Assembly (NCBI GenBank): GCA_910589115.1
Contig: CAJUSB010000001.1
Coordinates: forward strand, 82,548-146,547
Length of the DNA: 64,000 bases
Direction of reading: 5' to 3'
Origin: an uncultured Clostridia bacterium
GTDB taxonomy: Bacteria > Bacillota > Clostridia > Oscillospirales > Butyricicoccaceae
The position numbers and the translations under genes are program-made. Under the pieces are notes generated by a model. That model was not told the DNA's origin, did no database searches, and saw only the letters and a list, made by a program, of their open reading frames with translations. Each line of letters begins with the position of its first letter. Within the stretch, counting starts at the first letter, position 1. Below, one piece after another: positions 42,410-50,381 of this stretch.

Positions 42410-43156
42410 GTGAAAACAGCAGATATTATGGGTGTCCGGTTCCATGCAGTCACACTGAACGAAGCGGTTGACTATGCAATGAACCGTATCCACACAAAAA
42501 AGAAAGGTTATATTGTTACCCCAAATCCTGAAATTGTTTACCTCACGCTGGACGATCCTGCGTTCCGTTCGCTGGTGAACGGCGCGGCGCTCGTCCTGCC
42601 TGATGGTATCGGTATCATTTATGCCGCAAAAATTTTAGGACAAGCCCTTTTTGGGCGGGTGACTGGTATTGATTTTGCCGACCTTCTGATGCATCGTATG
42701 GCTCAGGAGCAGATGCGGCTGTTCCTGCTTGGCGCAAAGCCGGGCGTTGCCGAAATGGCTGCGGAGCAGCTGCAAAAAAAGCATCCTGGGTTGATTATCG
42801 CGGGCTGCCGGGATGGTTACTTCAAAGATGCCCAGGAGGCCGCAGATGCGGTCAACGCAGCTGGTGGGGCAGAGGCAGTCTTTGTTTGTCTTGGCGCACC
42901 AAAGCAGGAATATTTCATGGCAGAATGGATGGACAAGCTGGACGCTACCTTGCTGTGCGGCCTGGGCGGTTCGCTGGATGTATTTGCAGGTACGGTCAAA
43001 CGTGCCCCGGCAATATTCAGCAAGCTCGGCTTGGAATGGCTGTACCGGCTCTGCAAGGAGCCTTGGCGTTTCCGGCGGATGCTGAAACTGCCGTTGTTCC
43101 TGTTGTTGGCGATTAAGACAAGGCTTTTGCCTAGTGAAAAGGAGGAGACCCCTTGA
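42410..43156 (+). CDS. WecG/TagA/CpsF family glycosyltransferase
   Basis: Membrane-associated N-acetylmannosaminyltransferase-type enzyme for wall teichoic acid or another envelope glycan. The start is taken as GTG 42410 (VKTADIMGVRFHAVTLNEAV), 8 nt after GGAAGTGG, because this matches the family N-terminus. Longer frames precede the promoter. Motifs: TPNPEIVYLT, LVLPDGIGIIYAAKILG near residue 55, VFVCLGAPKQEYFMA near 165, and GGSLDVFAGTVKRAP. The length is 248 aa. It overlaps thyX by 4 nt. Confidence 0.9.
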   Translation: MKTADIMGVRFHAVTLNEAVDYAMNRIHTKKKGYIVTPNPEIVYLTLDDPAFRSLVNGAALVLPDGIGIIYAAKILGQALFGRVTGIDFADLLMHRMAQEQMRLFLLGAKPGVAEMAAEQLQKKHPGLIIAGCRDGYFKDAQEAADAVNAAGGAEAVFVCLGAPKQEYFMAEWMDKLDATLLCGLGGSLDVFAGTVKRAPAIFSKLGLEWLYRLCKEPWRFRRMLKLPLFLLLAIKTRLLPSEKEETP

Positions 43157-43929
43157 AAGTTAAACTTTTGGCACACACGCCTGAGCCTGAAAAACTGATT
43201 GCAGCAGCGGCAAAAAATTGTTATTCTGCGGCAGATGTTGATTCCGTTCTGGACGGGCTGACGCCGGAAAAAACGGATGGTTTTCTGCAAATGCTGACCG
43301 AGCTGGGACACGACAGTCCGGTCGAGCACGCCAGCTTTACTTTTGCAATAGAAGGGGTTTCGCGTTCTTTGCTGGCGCAGCTGACGCGTCACCGGATCGC
43401 ATCCTTTAGCGTACAGTCGCAGCGATATGTCCGGGAGCACGGTTTTGAATATGTCATTCCGCCCGAAATTGAAAAGATCCCGGCAGCAAAGCAGGCATTT
43501 CTGCGTGCTATGGAGGATGACCAGCGCACTTATGAGGAATTGACCGCTGCACTGTTGGAGTCTCATATGAAAGAGCTGACTGCGCAGGGCGTACCGGAAA
43601 AAGAAGTGCGCCGGCGTGCCGATAAAATGGCGATTGAGGATGCACGCTACGTGCTTCCAAATGCCTGCACTACCCGGATCGTCATGACAGCAAATGCGCG
43701 TTCGCTGAAAAATTTCTTTCAGCTTCGCTGCTGTAATCGGGCGCAGTGGGAGATCCGTGCGCTGGCTGAGGAAATGTACCGGTTGTGCTTTGCTGCTGCA
43801 CCGACATTATTTGCACACTGCGGGCCATCCTGCGCAGACGGTCCATGCAGCGAAGGGAAAATGACCTGCGGCAGGGTGGCCGAGGTGCGTGCCCATTATC
43901 TGGCGCTTCGGGAAGGGAAAACAGGATAA
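43153..43929 (+). CDS. thyX: FAD-dependent thymidylate synthase ThyX
   Basis: Flavoenzyme converting dUMP to dTMP using methylene-THF and NADPH. The signature RHRIASFSVQSQRY (RHR-x7-S) is near residue 77. The start is a TTG at 43153 placed 5 nt after GGAGGAG and overlapping the tagA stop. The length of 258 aa is typical. The C-terminal part has several Cys (CGPSCADGPCSEGKMTC), unusual but seen in some Clostridia. thyA is not in this window, so I cannot tell if both are present. Confidence 0.95.
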   Translation: MKVKLLAHTPEPEKLIAAAAKNCYSAADVDSVLDGLTPEKTDGFLQMLTELGHDSPVEHASFTFAIEGVSRSLLAQLTRHRIASFSVQSQRYVREHGFEYVIPPEIEKIPAAKQAFLRAMEDDQRTYEELTAALLESHMKELTAQGVPEKEVRRRADKMAIEDARYVLPNACTTRIVMTANARSLKNFFQLRCCNRAQWEIRALAEEMYRLCFAAAPTLFAHCGPSCADGPCSEGKMTCGRVAEVRAHYLALREGKTG

Positions 43930-44013
43930 TTCCCGGGAAATCGGACATCTTAAAGTTAAACAGACCTGTTTCGAAAAACGGGCAGGCTGATACACCAACG
44001 GGAAAGAGGTTTC

Positions 44014-44913
44014 ATGTTATCATTTAGAGAACCGGCGCTCAAAGACCGGGAAGCGGTAGAAAAATGTGCTGCCGCATATCATTATCCGCTTTGTGAGCAT
44101 TGCTTTGTAGATTTATTTATTTGGCAGGGGCATTATCATACGCGGATTTGCTTTTATAAAGGATTTTTGCTGATTAAGATGACGCCGGAGGCAGGGGAAC
44201 ACGACCTGTACCTTGCTCCGGTTGGGGATGGTGACCTTCGGGATGCAGTTGAGGCTATGCAGGCCGATGCGGCCGAGCAGGGCATACCGTTTGTGATGGT
44301 TTCGATTGCAGAGGAAATGCTTCCGCGTCTGGAGGAAGCAATGCCCGGTGCATTTGAATACTCATGGAATGAGGATGGAGCCGATTATATTTACTTGAGC
44401 GAAAAATTACAGACGTTATCCGGGAAAAAACTCCAATCCAAGCGCAATCTGGTCAACCGGTTTAAGGCCGCGTATGATGGTCAGTGGAGCTATGAAGCAA
44501 TGACAGAAGAGAATATTCACGAGGTGTTTGACTTCCACTTGAAATGGATTGATGATAACCATCATCTGTATGAGTCTGATTTTCTGGGGGAAACCTGTGC
44601 GATTAGTCTTGCACTGCGTAATTTTACGCCGCTTGGACTGCGGGGCGGTATCCTCCGGCTGGATGGCAAGATGATTGCCTTTACATTAGGGCGTCAGTCT
44701 ACGCCGGATCTCTATGTCATGCAGATTGAAAAAGCAGACCATACAATTCCCGGTGCATATCAGATGATCAATCAGCAGTTCGTCCTGCATAATTGTAAAG
44801 ATGTCATGTACGTTAACCGGGAAGAAGACCTTGGTTTGGAGGGGCTTCGGCAGGCCAAGCGGTCTTATCATCCGGTGATGCTTGCAAAGAAATTTATGGC
44901 GGTGCCTAAATGA
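44014..44913 (+). CDS. DUF2156 domain-containing protein (MprF C-terminal-like)
   Basis: 299 aa, related to the soluble aminoacyl-transferase domain of phosphatidylglycerol lysyltransferases, a double-GNAT fold. Characteristic parts are the N-terminal CEHCFVDLFIWQGHYHTRIC, KLQSKRNLVNRFKA in the middle and YMINREEDLGLEGLRQAKRSYHP-like end (YVNREEDLGLEGLR). No transmembrane segment is present, so it is not a full MprF. It overlaps the next GNAT gene by ATGA. The substrate is unknown. Confidence 0.85.
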   Translation: MLSFREPALKDREAVEKCAAAYHYPLCEHCFVDLFIWQGHYHTRICFYKGFLLIKMTPEAGEHDLYLAPVGDGDLRDAVEAMQADAAEQGIPFVMVSIAEEMLPRLEEAMPGAFEYSWNEDGADYIYLSEKLQTLSGKKLQSKRNLVNRFKAAYDGQWSYEAMTEENIHEVFDFHLKWIDDNHHLYESDFLGETCAISLALRNFTPLGLRGGILRLDGKMIAFTLGRQSTPDLYVMQIEKADHTIPGAYQMINQQFVLHNCKDVMYVNREEDLGLEGLRQAKRSYHPVMLAKKFMAVPK

Positions 44914-45731
44914 TCCGTTTTGCAGAGGAAAGGGATACGTCGGCCGTCCGCGCGCTGTTTGACCAGTGTTTCCCGGATGGAAGTGGATTTAATGCGTATT
45001 TTTTCGATCGTTTGTACCGTCCTGAACAAACACTGCTTTATGAACAGGGAAATACATTGTGTGCGATGGTACAGATGCTGCCGTATCAGCTTTTCATTGG
45101 AGGGACTGAAGGAACAGCGACGTATATTTACGGTGCCTGTACGCACCCGGAACATCGGCGAAAGCATTTTATGGCGCAGCTGCTTGAGGCCTCCTTTGAA
45201 GAGGACCGGCGCATGAGAAGGTGTGCTTCACTTCTGATTCCGCAGGAGGAATGGTTGTTTCAATTCTATCGCCCGTTTGGCTATATTCCCGTGTTTGGCT
45301 TGGAAAGAAAAATCGTATTACAGGAAAAAGCTCCAAGCACGGAAGTTCAACCGCTCGAGAACTGGTGTGAAGTGAATGAGCTTTACACCAAGAAAACGAT
45401 ATCTGAACCATGCCGGATTATCCGCAGCGAAGCGGATTGGAAAGCACAGCTTGCGTTGTTCCAGTCATTGGGGGCTGGTGCATTCGGGTTGTATGAGAAG
45501 GACAAGCTGTCTGCATATGCGTTTGTCTGGCGGGAGAAGGACGGATATATGGCACAAGAGCTTTTGGCGCAGGATGCCCGATGTGAATCTTTGCTGGTGC
45601 AGGCGCTTCTCCGTCATTTTGGTTCACAGAAAATGGCTTATTATACGGTGGGAAGCGGCCAGATGCTTGGCTGTCTGAAACCGTATCAAGCTGCGCCGGA
45701 GCGCGGCTATATCAACCTGATGTTTAATTGA
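44910..45731 (+). CDS. GNAT family N-acetyltransferase (Eis-like two-domain)
   Basis: 273 aa. The first half is a GNAT domain with YIYGACTHPEHRRKHFMAQLL near residue 75, where HRRKHF is the acetyl-CoA loop. The second half resembles a second GNAT/sterol-carrier-like segment, as in Eis-type proteins. It is translationally coupled to the DUF2156 gene, suggesting the two proteins act in the same pathway. The substrate is unknown. Confidence 0.82.
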   Translation: MIRFAEERDTSAVRALFDQCFPDGSGFNAYFFDRLYRPEQTLLYEQGNTLCAMVQMLPYQLFIGGTEGTATYIYGACTHPEHRRKHFMAQLLEASFEEDRRMRRCASLLIPQEEWLFQFYRPFGYIPVFGLERKIVLQEKAPSTEVQPLENWCEVNELYTKKTISEPCRIIRSEADWKAQLALFQSLGAGAFGLYEKDKLSAYAFVWREKDGYMAQELLAQDARCESLLVQALLRHFGSQKMAYYTVGSGQMLGCLKPYQAAPERGYINLMFN

Positions 45732-45744
45732 TGAGGTGACAAAA

Positions 45745-46293
45745 ATGGTATATGTATTATTAGCAGAAGGCTTTGAAGAGGTTGAGGCCTTGACTCCTGT
45801 AGATTTGCTGCGCCGTGCGGGCGCGCAGGTCAAGACGGTGGGCGTGACTGGGAAAACAGTGACTGGCGCACGCGGTATCCCGGTCGTTGCTGATATGCTG
45901 CCGGAAGAGGTCTCATTTGAAGATGCTGAAATGGTAGTCCTTCCGGGAGGGATGCCCGGGACAAAGAATCTGGATAAAAGCGAATTTGTCCAGAAAGCGA
46001 TTGACCATTGCCTCGAAAAAGATATTTTTCTGGCAGCAATTTGCGCTGCGCCGTCCGTGATCTTGGGCAGCCGCGGGCTGCTGAAGGGCAGACGGGCAAC
46101 CTGCTATCCCGGCATGGAGGATGGTATGCTTGGTGCACAGGCAATGGAAGTTCCCTGCGTTGCAGATGGGAAGATCATCACCGGACGTGCCGCTGGGGCG
46201 GCAATGGATTTTGCGGTTGCACTGTGTGCGGCTGTATGCGGCGGTAAGGCTGCGGAAACGGTTGCACATGATGTCTGCCATGCCATCGGATAA
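45745..46293 (+). CDS. DJ-1/PfpI (YajL) family protein
   Basis: Flavodoxin-like fold of the DJ-1 family, a stress-related hydrolase or deglycase-type protein. The nucleophile Cys is in LAAICAAPSVIL near residue 104 and the conserved Glu is in LAEGFEEVEALTP near 13. The length of 182 aa is typical. The start at ATG 45745 is 8 nt after GATGAGG; a GTG three codons upstream overlaps that RBS. The next gene starts within its 3' end. Confidence 0.92.
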   Translation: MVYVLLAEGFEEVEALTPVDLLRRAGAQVKTVGVTGKTVTGARGIPVVADMLPEEVSFEDAEMVVLPGGMPGTKNLDKSEFVQKAIDHCLEKDIFLAAICAAPSVILGSRGLLKGRRATCYPGMEDGMLGAQAMEVPCVADGKIITGRAAGAAMDFAVALCAAVCGGKAAETVAHDVCHAIG

Positions 46294-46846
46294 GCCAGCC
46301 CTGCGGAAACAGCTTCTGGAAGCACGGAAAAGCCTTTCACTGGAAACACGACGTGCAATGGAAGAGGGCATTTTTACGCAGTTGACTGCATTGGAGGTTT
46401 ACCGGCAGGCAAAAACCATATTTCTTTACTGTTCAACGCCGGAGGAAGTTGGCACCGGCCTGCTGATGGCGGATGCCCTGCGTACAGGCAAACGGGTTTG
46501 CGTACCGCTTTGTACGGATGCTTACGGCGTGATGGAGGCTCGGGAAATTCCAGATGTTTCCGCACTTTCTCCTGGACGCTTTGGCATTTTGGAGCCTCCG
46601 CATGATGCACCGGTTGTGCTGCCGGAAGAGATTTGCCTGTGCATTGTGCCTTGCCTTGCCGCCGATCGGGCAGGCTTCCGCTTGGGCTATGGCGGCGGCT
46701 ATTATGATCGTTTTCTTCGCGGGACACAGGCAAAAAAAGCCGTACTCTGTGCAGAATGTTGTCTTTTCGATGCACTGCCTGTAGGAAAGCATGATATGCG
46801 CTGCAATATCGTTGTAACAGAAAGGCAGGTACATATTGCAAAATAA
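46268..46846 (+). CDS. 5-formyltetrahydrofolate cyclo-ligase
   Basis: ATP-dependent enzyme converting 5-formyl-THF to methenyl-THF, keeping the folate pool available (thyX upstream also uses folate). The family motif GYGGGYYDRFL near residue 140 binds ATP and substrate. The N-terminus PALRKQLLEARKSLS is typical. The start is uncertain: ATGs at 46268, 46271 and 46280 lie within the DJ-1 gene, without a good RBS, so translation is probably coupled. The length is about 192 aa. Confidence 0.92.
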   Translation: MMSAMPSDKPALRKQLLEARKSLSLETRRAMEEGIFTQLTALEVYRQAKTIFLYCSTPEEVGTGLLMADALRTGKRVCVPLCTDAYGVMEAREIPDVSALSPGRFGILEPPHDAPVVLPEEICLCIVPCLAADRAGFRLGYGGGYYDRFLRGTQAKKAVLCAECCLFDALPVGKHDMRCNIVVTERQVHIAK

Positions 46847-47738
46847 GAATCATTCGGCTTTTTATGCAGGTTTTTCGTTATTTATTTGCTTTGGGCTTCT
46901 ATACGCATCGGGAGCCGTCCAACGGGCATTTTACAGCCAGCCGTTATTTGGGATGCTGGCTGCATCGGTATTAGCGTTCCTTGTTCCGGCAGCCGGGCTG
47001 ACGGCAGTGTTGCGAAGAAAGGGCTTGCTTATGGGCCTGCGGCTAGGTTTTCCACGGTTCAGGATGAAAAAGGCCGCGCTTGCCGTCTATTCAGGTCTGG
47101 CGGTTTCCCTGTTGGTTGTGCTCATGAATACGATGATTTTCAATGCATCAGGCACGGAGGGAATCGAGCTGACCGTCTCGATCATAACCGCAGACAGCCT
47201 GCGGCAGTCCTTTGGAATGACGCTGATGGGGGTTGCCGTTATCCCGTCATTATTAGAGGAAATCTTCCTGCGTGGTGTGCTCCAGCCAGTGTATGAAAAG
47301 CTGGTCGGCACTTGGCCTGCCATTGTATTTACTGCCTGCGTCTTTGCCATGCTGCACGGCAGCCTCAGTAATTTTATCGGTCCTTTGCTGGCGGGCTGCC
47401 TGTATGGTTATTTGACCTATGAATTTCAATCGGTCTGGCCTGCTTTTATCGCACATCTAAGCAATAATTTGCTGTATCTGGTTATACTTTGGCTTACGGA
47501 CACTTATGCCTCCTTTGGTATTTGGGAATATTTTTCTTTCCTGTCCGTGATTATCCTGCTGCTGTTCCTTTATCTGGCCTTTCGGGCGGCAGAGGATTTG
47601 TTTGATGATGATGAAATGCCGCACTTCCAGCGGCGGAAGCTGCCGGTTTTACAAACCATTTTGACAATGACGCTGAATCCGGGTTTTCTGGTGTTTACGC
47701 TCGCCTTTATGGCAAAAGCCGTGTTTAAGGTCATTTAA
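46836..47738 (+). CDS. CPBP family intramembrane glutamic endopeptidase
   Basis: Integral membrane protease with about eight transmembrane helices. The CPBP/Abi motifs are EEIFLRGVLQPVYE (EExxxR) near residue 146, FAMLHGSLSNFIGPLLAG and HLSNNLLY. It starts with TTG at 46836 after AAAGGCAGG, overlapping the cyclo-ligase by 11 nt. The length of 300 aa is normal. Members process prenylated peptides or protect against bacteriocins; its role here is unknown. Confidence 0.88.
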   Translation: MQNKNHSAFYAGFSLFICFGLLYASGAVQRAFYSQPLFGMLAASVLAFLVPAAGLTAVLRRKGLLMGLRLGFPRFRMKKAALAVYSGLAVSLLVVLMNTMIFNASGTEGIELTVSIITADSLRQSFGMTLMGVAVIPSLLEEIFLRGVLQPVYEKLVGTWPAIVFTACVFAMLHGSLSNFIGPLLAGCLYGYLTYEFQSVWPAFIAHLSNNLLYLVILWLTDTYASFGIWEYFSFLSVIILLLFLYLAFRAAEDLFDDDEMPHFQRRKLPVLQTILTMTLNPGFLVFTLAFMAKAVFKVI

Positions 47739-47781
47739 CGTTCTTTGAAATGGGATTTCAGCCTGTAATGAGGTGAATTGT

Positions 47782-48951
47782 ATGGAAGAAGATTATCAGG
47801 ATTACCCGGACTATTCGGATTATCCAATGCCAGCGGACGATTATGAGGAACGCCCAAAAAGGCGCAGGCGGAGAAAAAAGCGCCGCGGCTGGGGATGTCT
47901 CGGTGTGGTCTTTTATCTGGTGGCTGTGTTTGCTATTTCGGTGGGGCTGTCGATTGTAGCGATTTTCTCGGCAAATGATGTTTTTGCCTTGGTAAAGGAT
48001 AACACGGAGCATTCATTTGTAGTCGAAGGGGAAACCCTTCTTGGAGATCTCTCGGAGCAGCTGGAAAGCAGTGGGATCATCAATTACAGTCCGTTATTCA
48101 AGCTGTTCGTCCATTTCACCGGGGATAATACGACCATTCATACCGGGACCTATACACTAAGTTCATCCTTTGACTATCAGCAGATTGTACGCGTTTTGCA
48201 GCGTCGTGAAACTTCCACGGTTGAAATCGAGGTCAGTATTCCCGAAGGATATACCAATGCACAGATCAAAGAACGATTGGTTGAAATGGGCGTCAGCTCA
48301 GAGGCTGATATTGACGAATATCTAAGCACCTATAATTATAAACATGATTTTTTGCAGGATCGGATTCCAGCTTCAGCGGGCTGGCTTGAGGGGTATTTAT
48401 TTCCGGACACCTATAAATTCAATGCCAATAATGCAAAAATGACCCTTAATAAAATGCTGAATAACTTCAAATCCAAATATGATCAGCCAATCCAGGAGGG
48501 GGCTGCGGCACTTGGCCGGAGCCAGCATGAAATTGTAACCATTGCATCCCTGTTGGAGCGCGAGGCAAAGGTAGATGATGAGTTTGCACGGATTGCAGGA
48601 GTCATTTATAACCGTCTGTCTAACCCGGACTTTCCGCGTCTTGAAATTGATGCAACGCTGATTTATGCACTTGGCGAACATAAAGAGGTTCTGTCTGAAG
48701 CGGATAAAGAGGTTGACAGCCCTTATAACACTTATAAAAATGAAGGCTTGCCGCCTGGGCCTATCTGCAATCCGGGTTATACCGCGCTTTATGCTGCAAC
48801 CCATCCGGAAGAGCATAACTACTATTATTACGTTGCTATGCCAGACGGTACGCATCTGTTTGCCAATAGTTACGAAGAGCACCAACAGAATATTCAAAAA
48901 ACGCGTGAAGCGGCTGCCTCTGCTGCGAAGCAGCCTTCAGCGGAGGAGTAA
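47782..48951 (+). CDS. mltG: Endolytic murein transglycosylase MltG
   Basis: Terminates nascent glycan strands of peptidoglycan. A very acidic Tyr-rich start and a basic stretch (RPKRRRRRKKRRG) precede one transmembrane helix near residues 44-64. A LysM-like subdomain and the YceG catalytic domain follow; the catalytic Glu is in TIASLLEREAK near residue 260. The length of 389 aa is typical. The start at ATG 47782 follows GAGGTG. It precedes the U32 gene by 3 nt, as in Bacillus where mltG lies near U32 genes. Confidence 0.95.
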   Translation: MEEDYQDYPDYSDYPMPADDYEERPKRRRRRKKRRGWGCLGVVFYLVAVFAISVGLSIVAIFSANDVFALVKDNTEHSFVVEGETLLGDLSEQLESSGIINYSPLFKLFVHFTGDNTTIHTGTYTLSSSFDYQQIVRVLQRRETSTVEIEVSIPEGYTNAQIKERLVEMGVSSEADIDEYLSTYNYKHDFLQDRIPASAGWLEGYLFPDTYKFNANNAKMTLNKMLNNFKSKYDQPIQEGAAALGRSQHEIVTIASLLEREAKVDDEFARIAGVIYNRLSNPDFPRLEIDATLIYALGEHKEVLSEADKEVDSPYNTYKNEGLPPGPICNPGYTALYAATHPEEHNYYYYVAMPDGTHLFANSYEEHQQNIQKTREAAASAAKQPSAEE

Positions 48952-48954
48952 ATC

Positions 48955-50205
48955 ATGCAGAAAAAGCCTGAAATCCTCGCACCAGCGGGTGATTTTGAAA
49001 AGATGAAATATGCGATTGCTTATGGTGCAGATGCGGTTTATTTGGCGGGCAATTCCTTTGGAATGCGTGCTGCGGCAGCAAATTTCCGTGAAGATGAGCT
49101 GCGGGAGGGAATCGCATATGCACATGCACGCGGTGTCAAGTGCTATATTACGGTAAATATTATCCCGTCTAACCGCGATTTGGAACAGCTGCCGGACTAT
49201 CTTTCCTTTTTACAGGAGGCAGGGGCAGATGCGCTGATTATTGCAGATGTCGGTGTGCTTTCCTTAGCAAAAAAATATGCACCGGGGATTCCGGTGCATA
49301 TCAGCACACAGACCAGCATCCTGAACCATGCAGCCGCTAATTATTGGGCGGAACAGGGGGCGGAACGGATTGTGCTGGCGCGCGAGCTTAGTCTAAGCGA
49401 GATTGCAGAAATCCGTGCCAAAACGCCAAAAACATTGGAAATAGAAGCGTTTGTGCATGGTGCAATGTGTATTTCATATTCTGGACGCTGTTTGATTTCA
49501 CAGTATCTGACCGGACGTGACGCCAATCATGGTGCCTGCGCTCAACCCTGCCGCTGGAAGTACCAGCTGGTGGAAGAAACCCGTCCCGGGGAATATTTTC
49601 CGGTCGTCGAAGGGGATAAAGGCACATACCTTTACAACTCAAAGGACTTGTGCATGATCGACCATTTGCCTGAGCTGATTGCCGCCGGTGTGGATTCCTT
49701 CAAAATTGAAGGTCGGAACAAAACGGCTTATTATGCCGCAGGGGTAACCGGGGCATATCGCAAGGCGGTGGACGCTTACTGGAACTCTGGCAAGCCAGAT
49801 GCCTTTACACTTCCGGAAGGTATCCGCAACGAGGTTGTCAAGGTCAGTCACCGCAATTATTATACCGGGTTTTATTTTGGAAATGAGCAAAACGGACAGC
49901 ACTATGAGGACAGCCAATATATCCGCGACTGGGAGGTGACAGGCCTTCTTGACCAGGCGGATGAAACAGGACATGCCGTATTTCGTCTGAAAAATCGTTT
50001 TTATCCAGGCGACACCTTAGAGCTGATGCAGCCTGGATGTGATCCATATTGTTTCATGGCCGAAAAAGTCACAGATGATGACGGGCTTTTGTTGGAGGTT
50101 GTCCATCATCCGGAGATGAGATTTCACTTGGATTTTCCGTTCCCGGTAAAACCGTTTGCTGTTCTGCGCAGGGAAAGGCCGCAGGAGGGAAGCCGGAATC
50201 AATAA
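48955..50205 (+). CDS. Peptidase U32 family protein (tRNA hydroxylation TrhP-like)
   Basis: TIM-barrel protein with the U32 signature. KPEILAPAGDFEKMKYAIAYGADAVYL is the family start (cited in part), and the conserved core EAFVHGAMCISYSGRCLISQYLTGR near residue 160 contains Cys residues for an Fe-S site. The motif RDANHGACAQPCRWKYQL follows. The length of 416 aa matches TrhP, which with a partner U32 protein hydroxylates tRNA uridine 34. It may instead be an RlhA-type rRNA enzyme. It is translated right behind mltG. Confidence 0.9.
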   Translation: MQKKPEILAPAGDFEKMKYAIAYGADAVYLAGNSFGMRAAAANFREDELREGIAYAHARGVKCYITVNIIPSNRDLEQLPDYLSFLQEAGADALIIADVGVLSLAKKYAPGIPVHISTQTSILNHAAANYWAEQGAERIVLARELSLSEIAEIRAKTPKTLEIEAFVHGAMCISYSGRCLISQYLTGRDANHGACAQPCRWKYQLVEETRPGEYFPVVEGDKGTYLYNSKDLCMIDHLPELIAAGVDSFKIEGRNKTAYYAAGVTGAYRKAVDAYWNSGKPDAFTLPEGIRNEVVKVSHRNYYTGFYFGNEQNGQHYEDSQYIRDWEVTGLLDQADETGHAVFRLKNRFYPGDTLELMQPGCDPYCFMAEKVTDDDGLLLEVVHHPEMRFHLDFPFPVKPFAVLRRERPQEGSRNQ

Positions 50206-50239
50206 CCACAGTTTCCGGGCAAGCCGCCTAGAAAAAATC

Positions 50240-50267
50240 TTGACAACACGGTTTCTTATGGTAAAAT
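50240..50267 (+). promoter_or_regulatory. Sigma-A promoter before alaS
   Basis: TTGACA (50240-50245), 16-nt spacer, TAAAAT (50262-50267). Transcription would start near 50274, upstream of a strong hairpin. Confidence 0.78.
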
Positions 50268-50304
50268 AATTAAGTAAGCTCTTGCAGCGGCTAAGGAATT
50301 TTCT

Positions 50305-50347
50305 CCCGCCCCGAAACCGTTCTTTTTCTGGGGACGGGAGTTTTTAT
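50305..50347 (+). terminator. Terminator-like hairpin in the alaS leader
   Basis: CTCCCG-CCCC (50305-50314) pairs with GGGG-A-CGGGAG (50332-50342, one bulged A), followed by TTTTT. It lies between the promoter at 50240 and the alaS RBS (TTTGGAGGAA). It either attenuates alaS or ends a short RNA of about 75 nt. No T-box motif is present. It could also stop read-through from the U32 gene. Confidence 0.75.
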
Positions 50348-50381
50348 TTTGATCATCTAAATTTGGAGGAATGAACCAAAT

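Noticed and set aside
43930..44013. Hairpin CCTGTTT/AAACGGG between thyX and the DUF2156 gene as terminator
   Set aside because: The stem is short with G-T pairs and no T-run follows.
50274..50373. Alanine-rich leader peptide in the alaS leader
   Set aside because: The frame with Ala-Ala-Ala codons has no start codon, and the TTG-started frame has no RBS.
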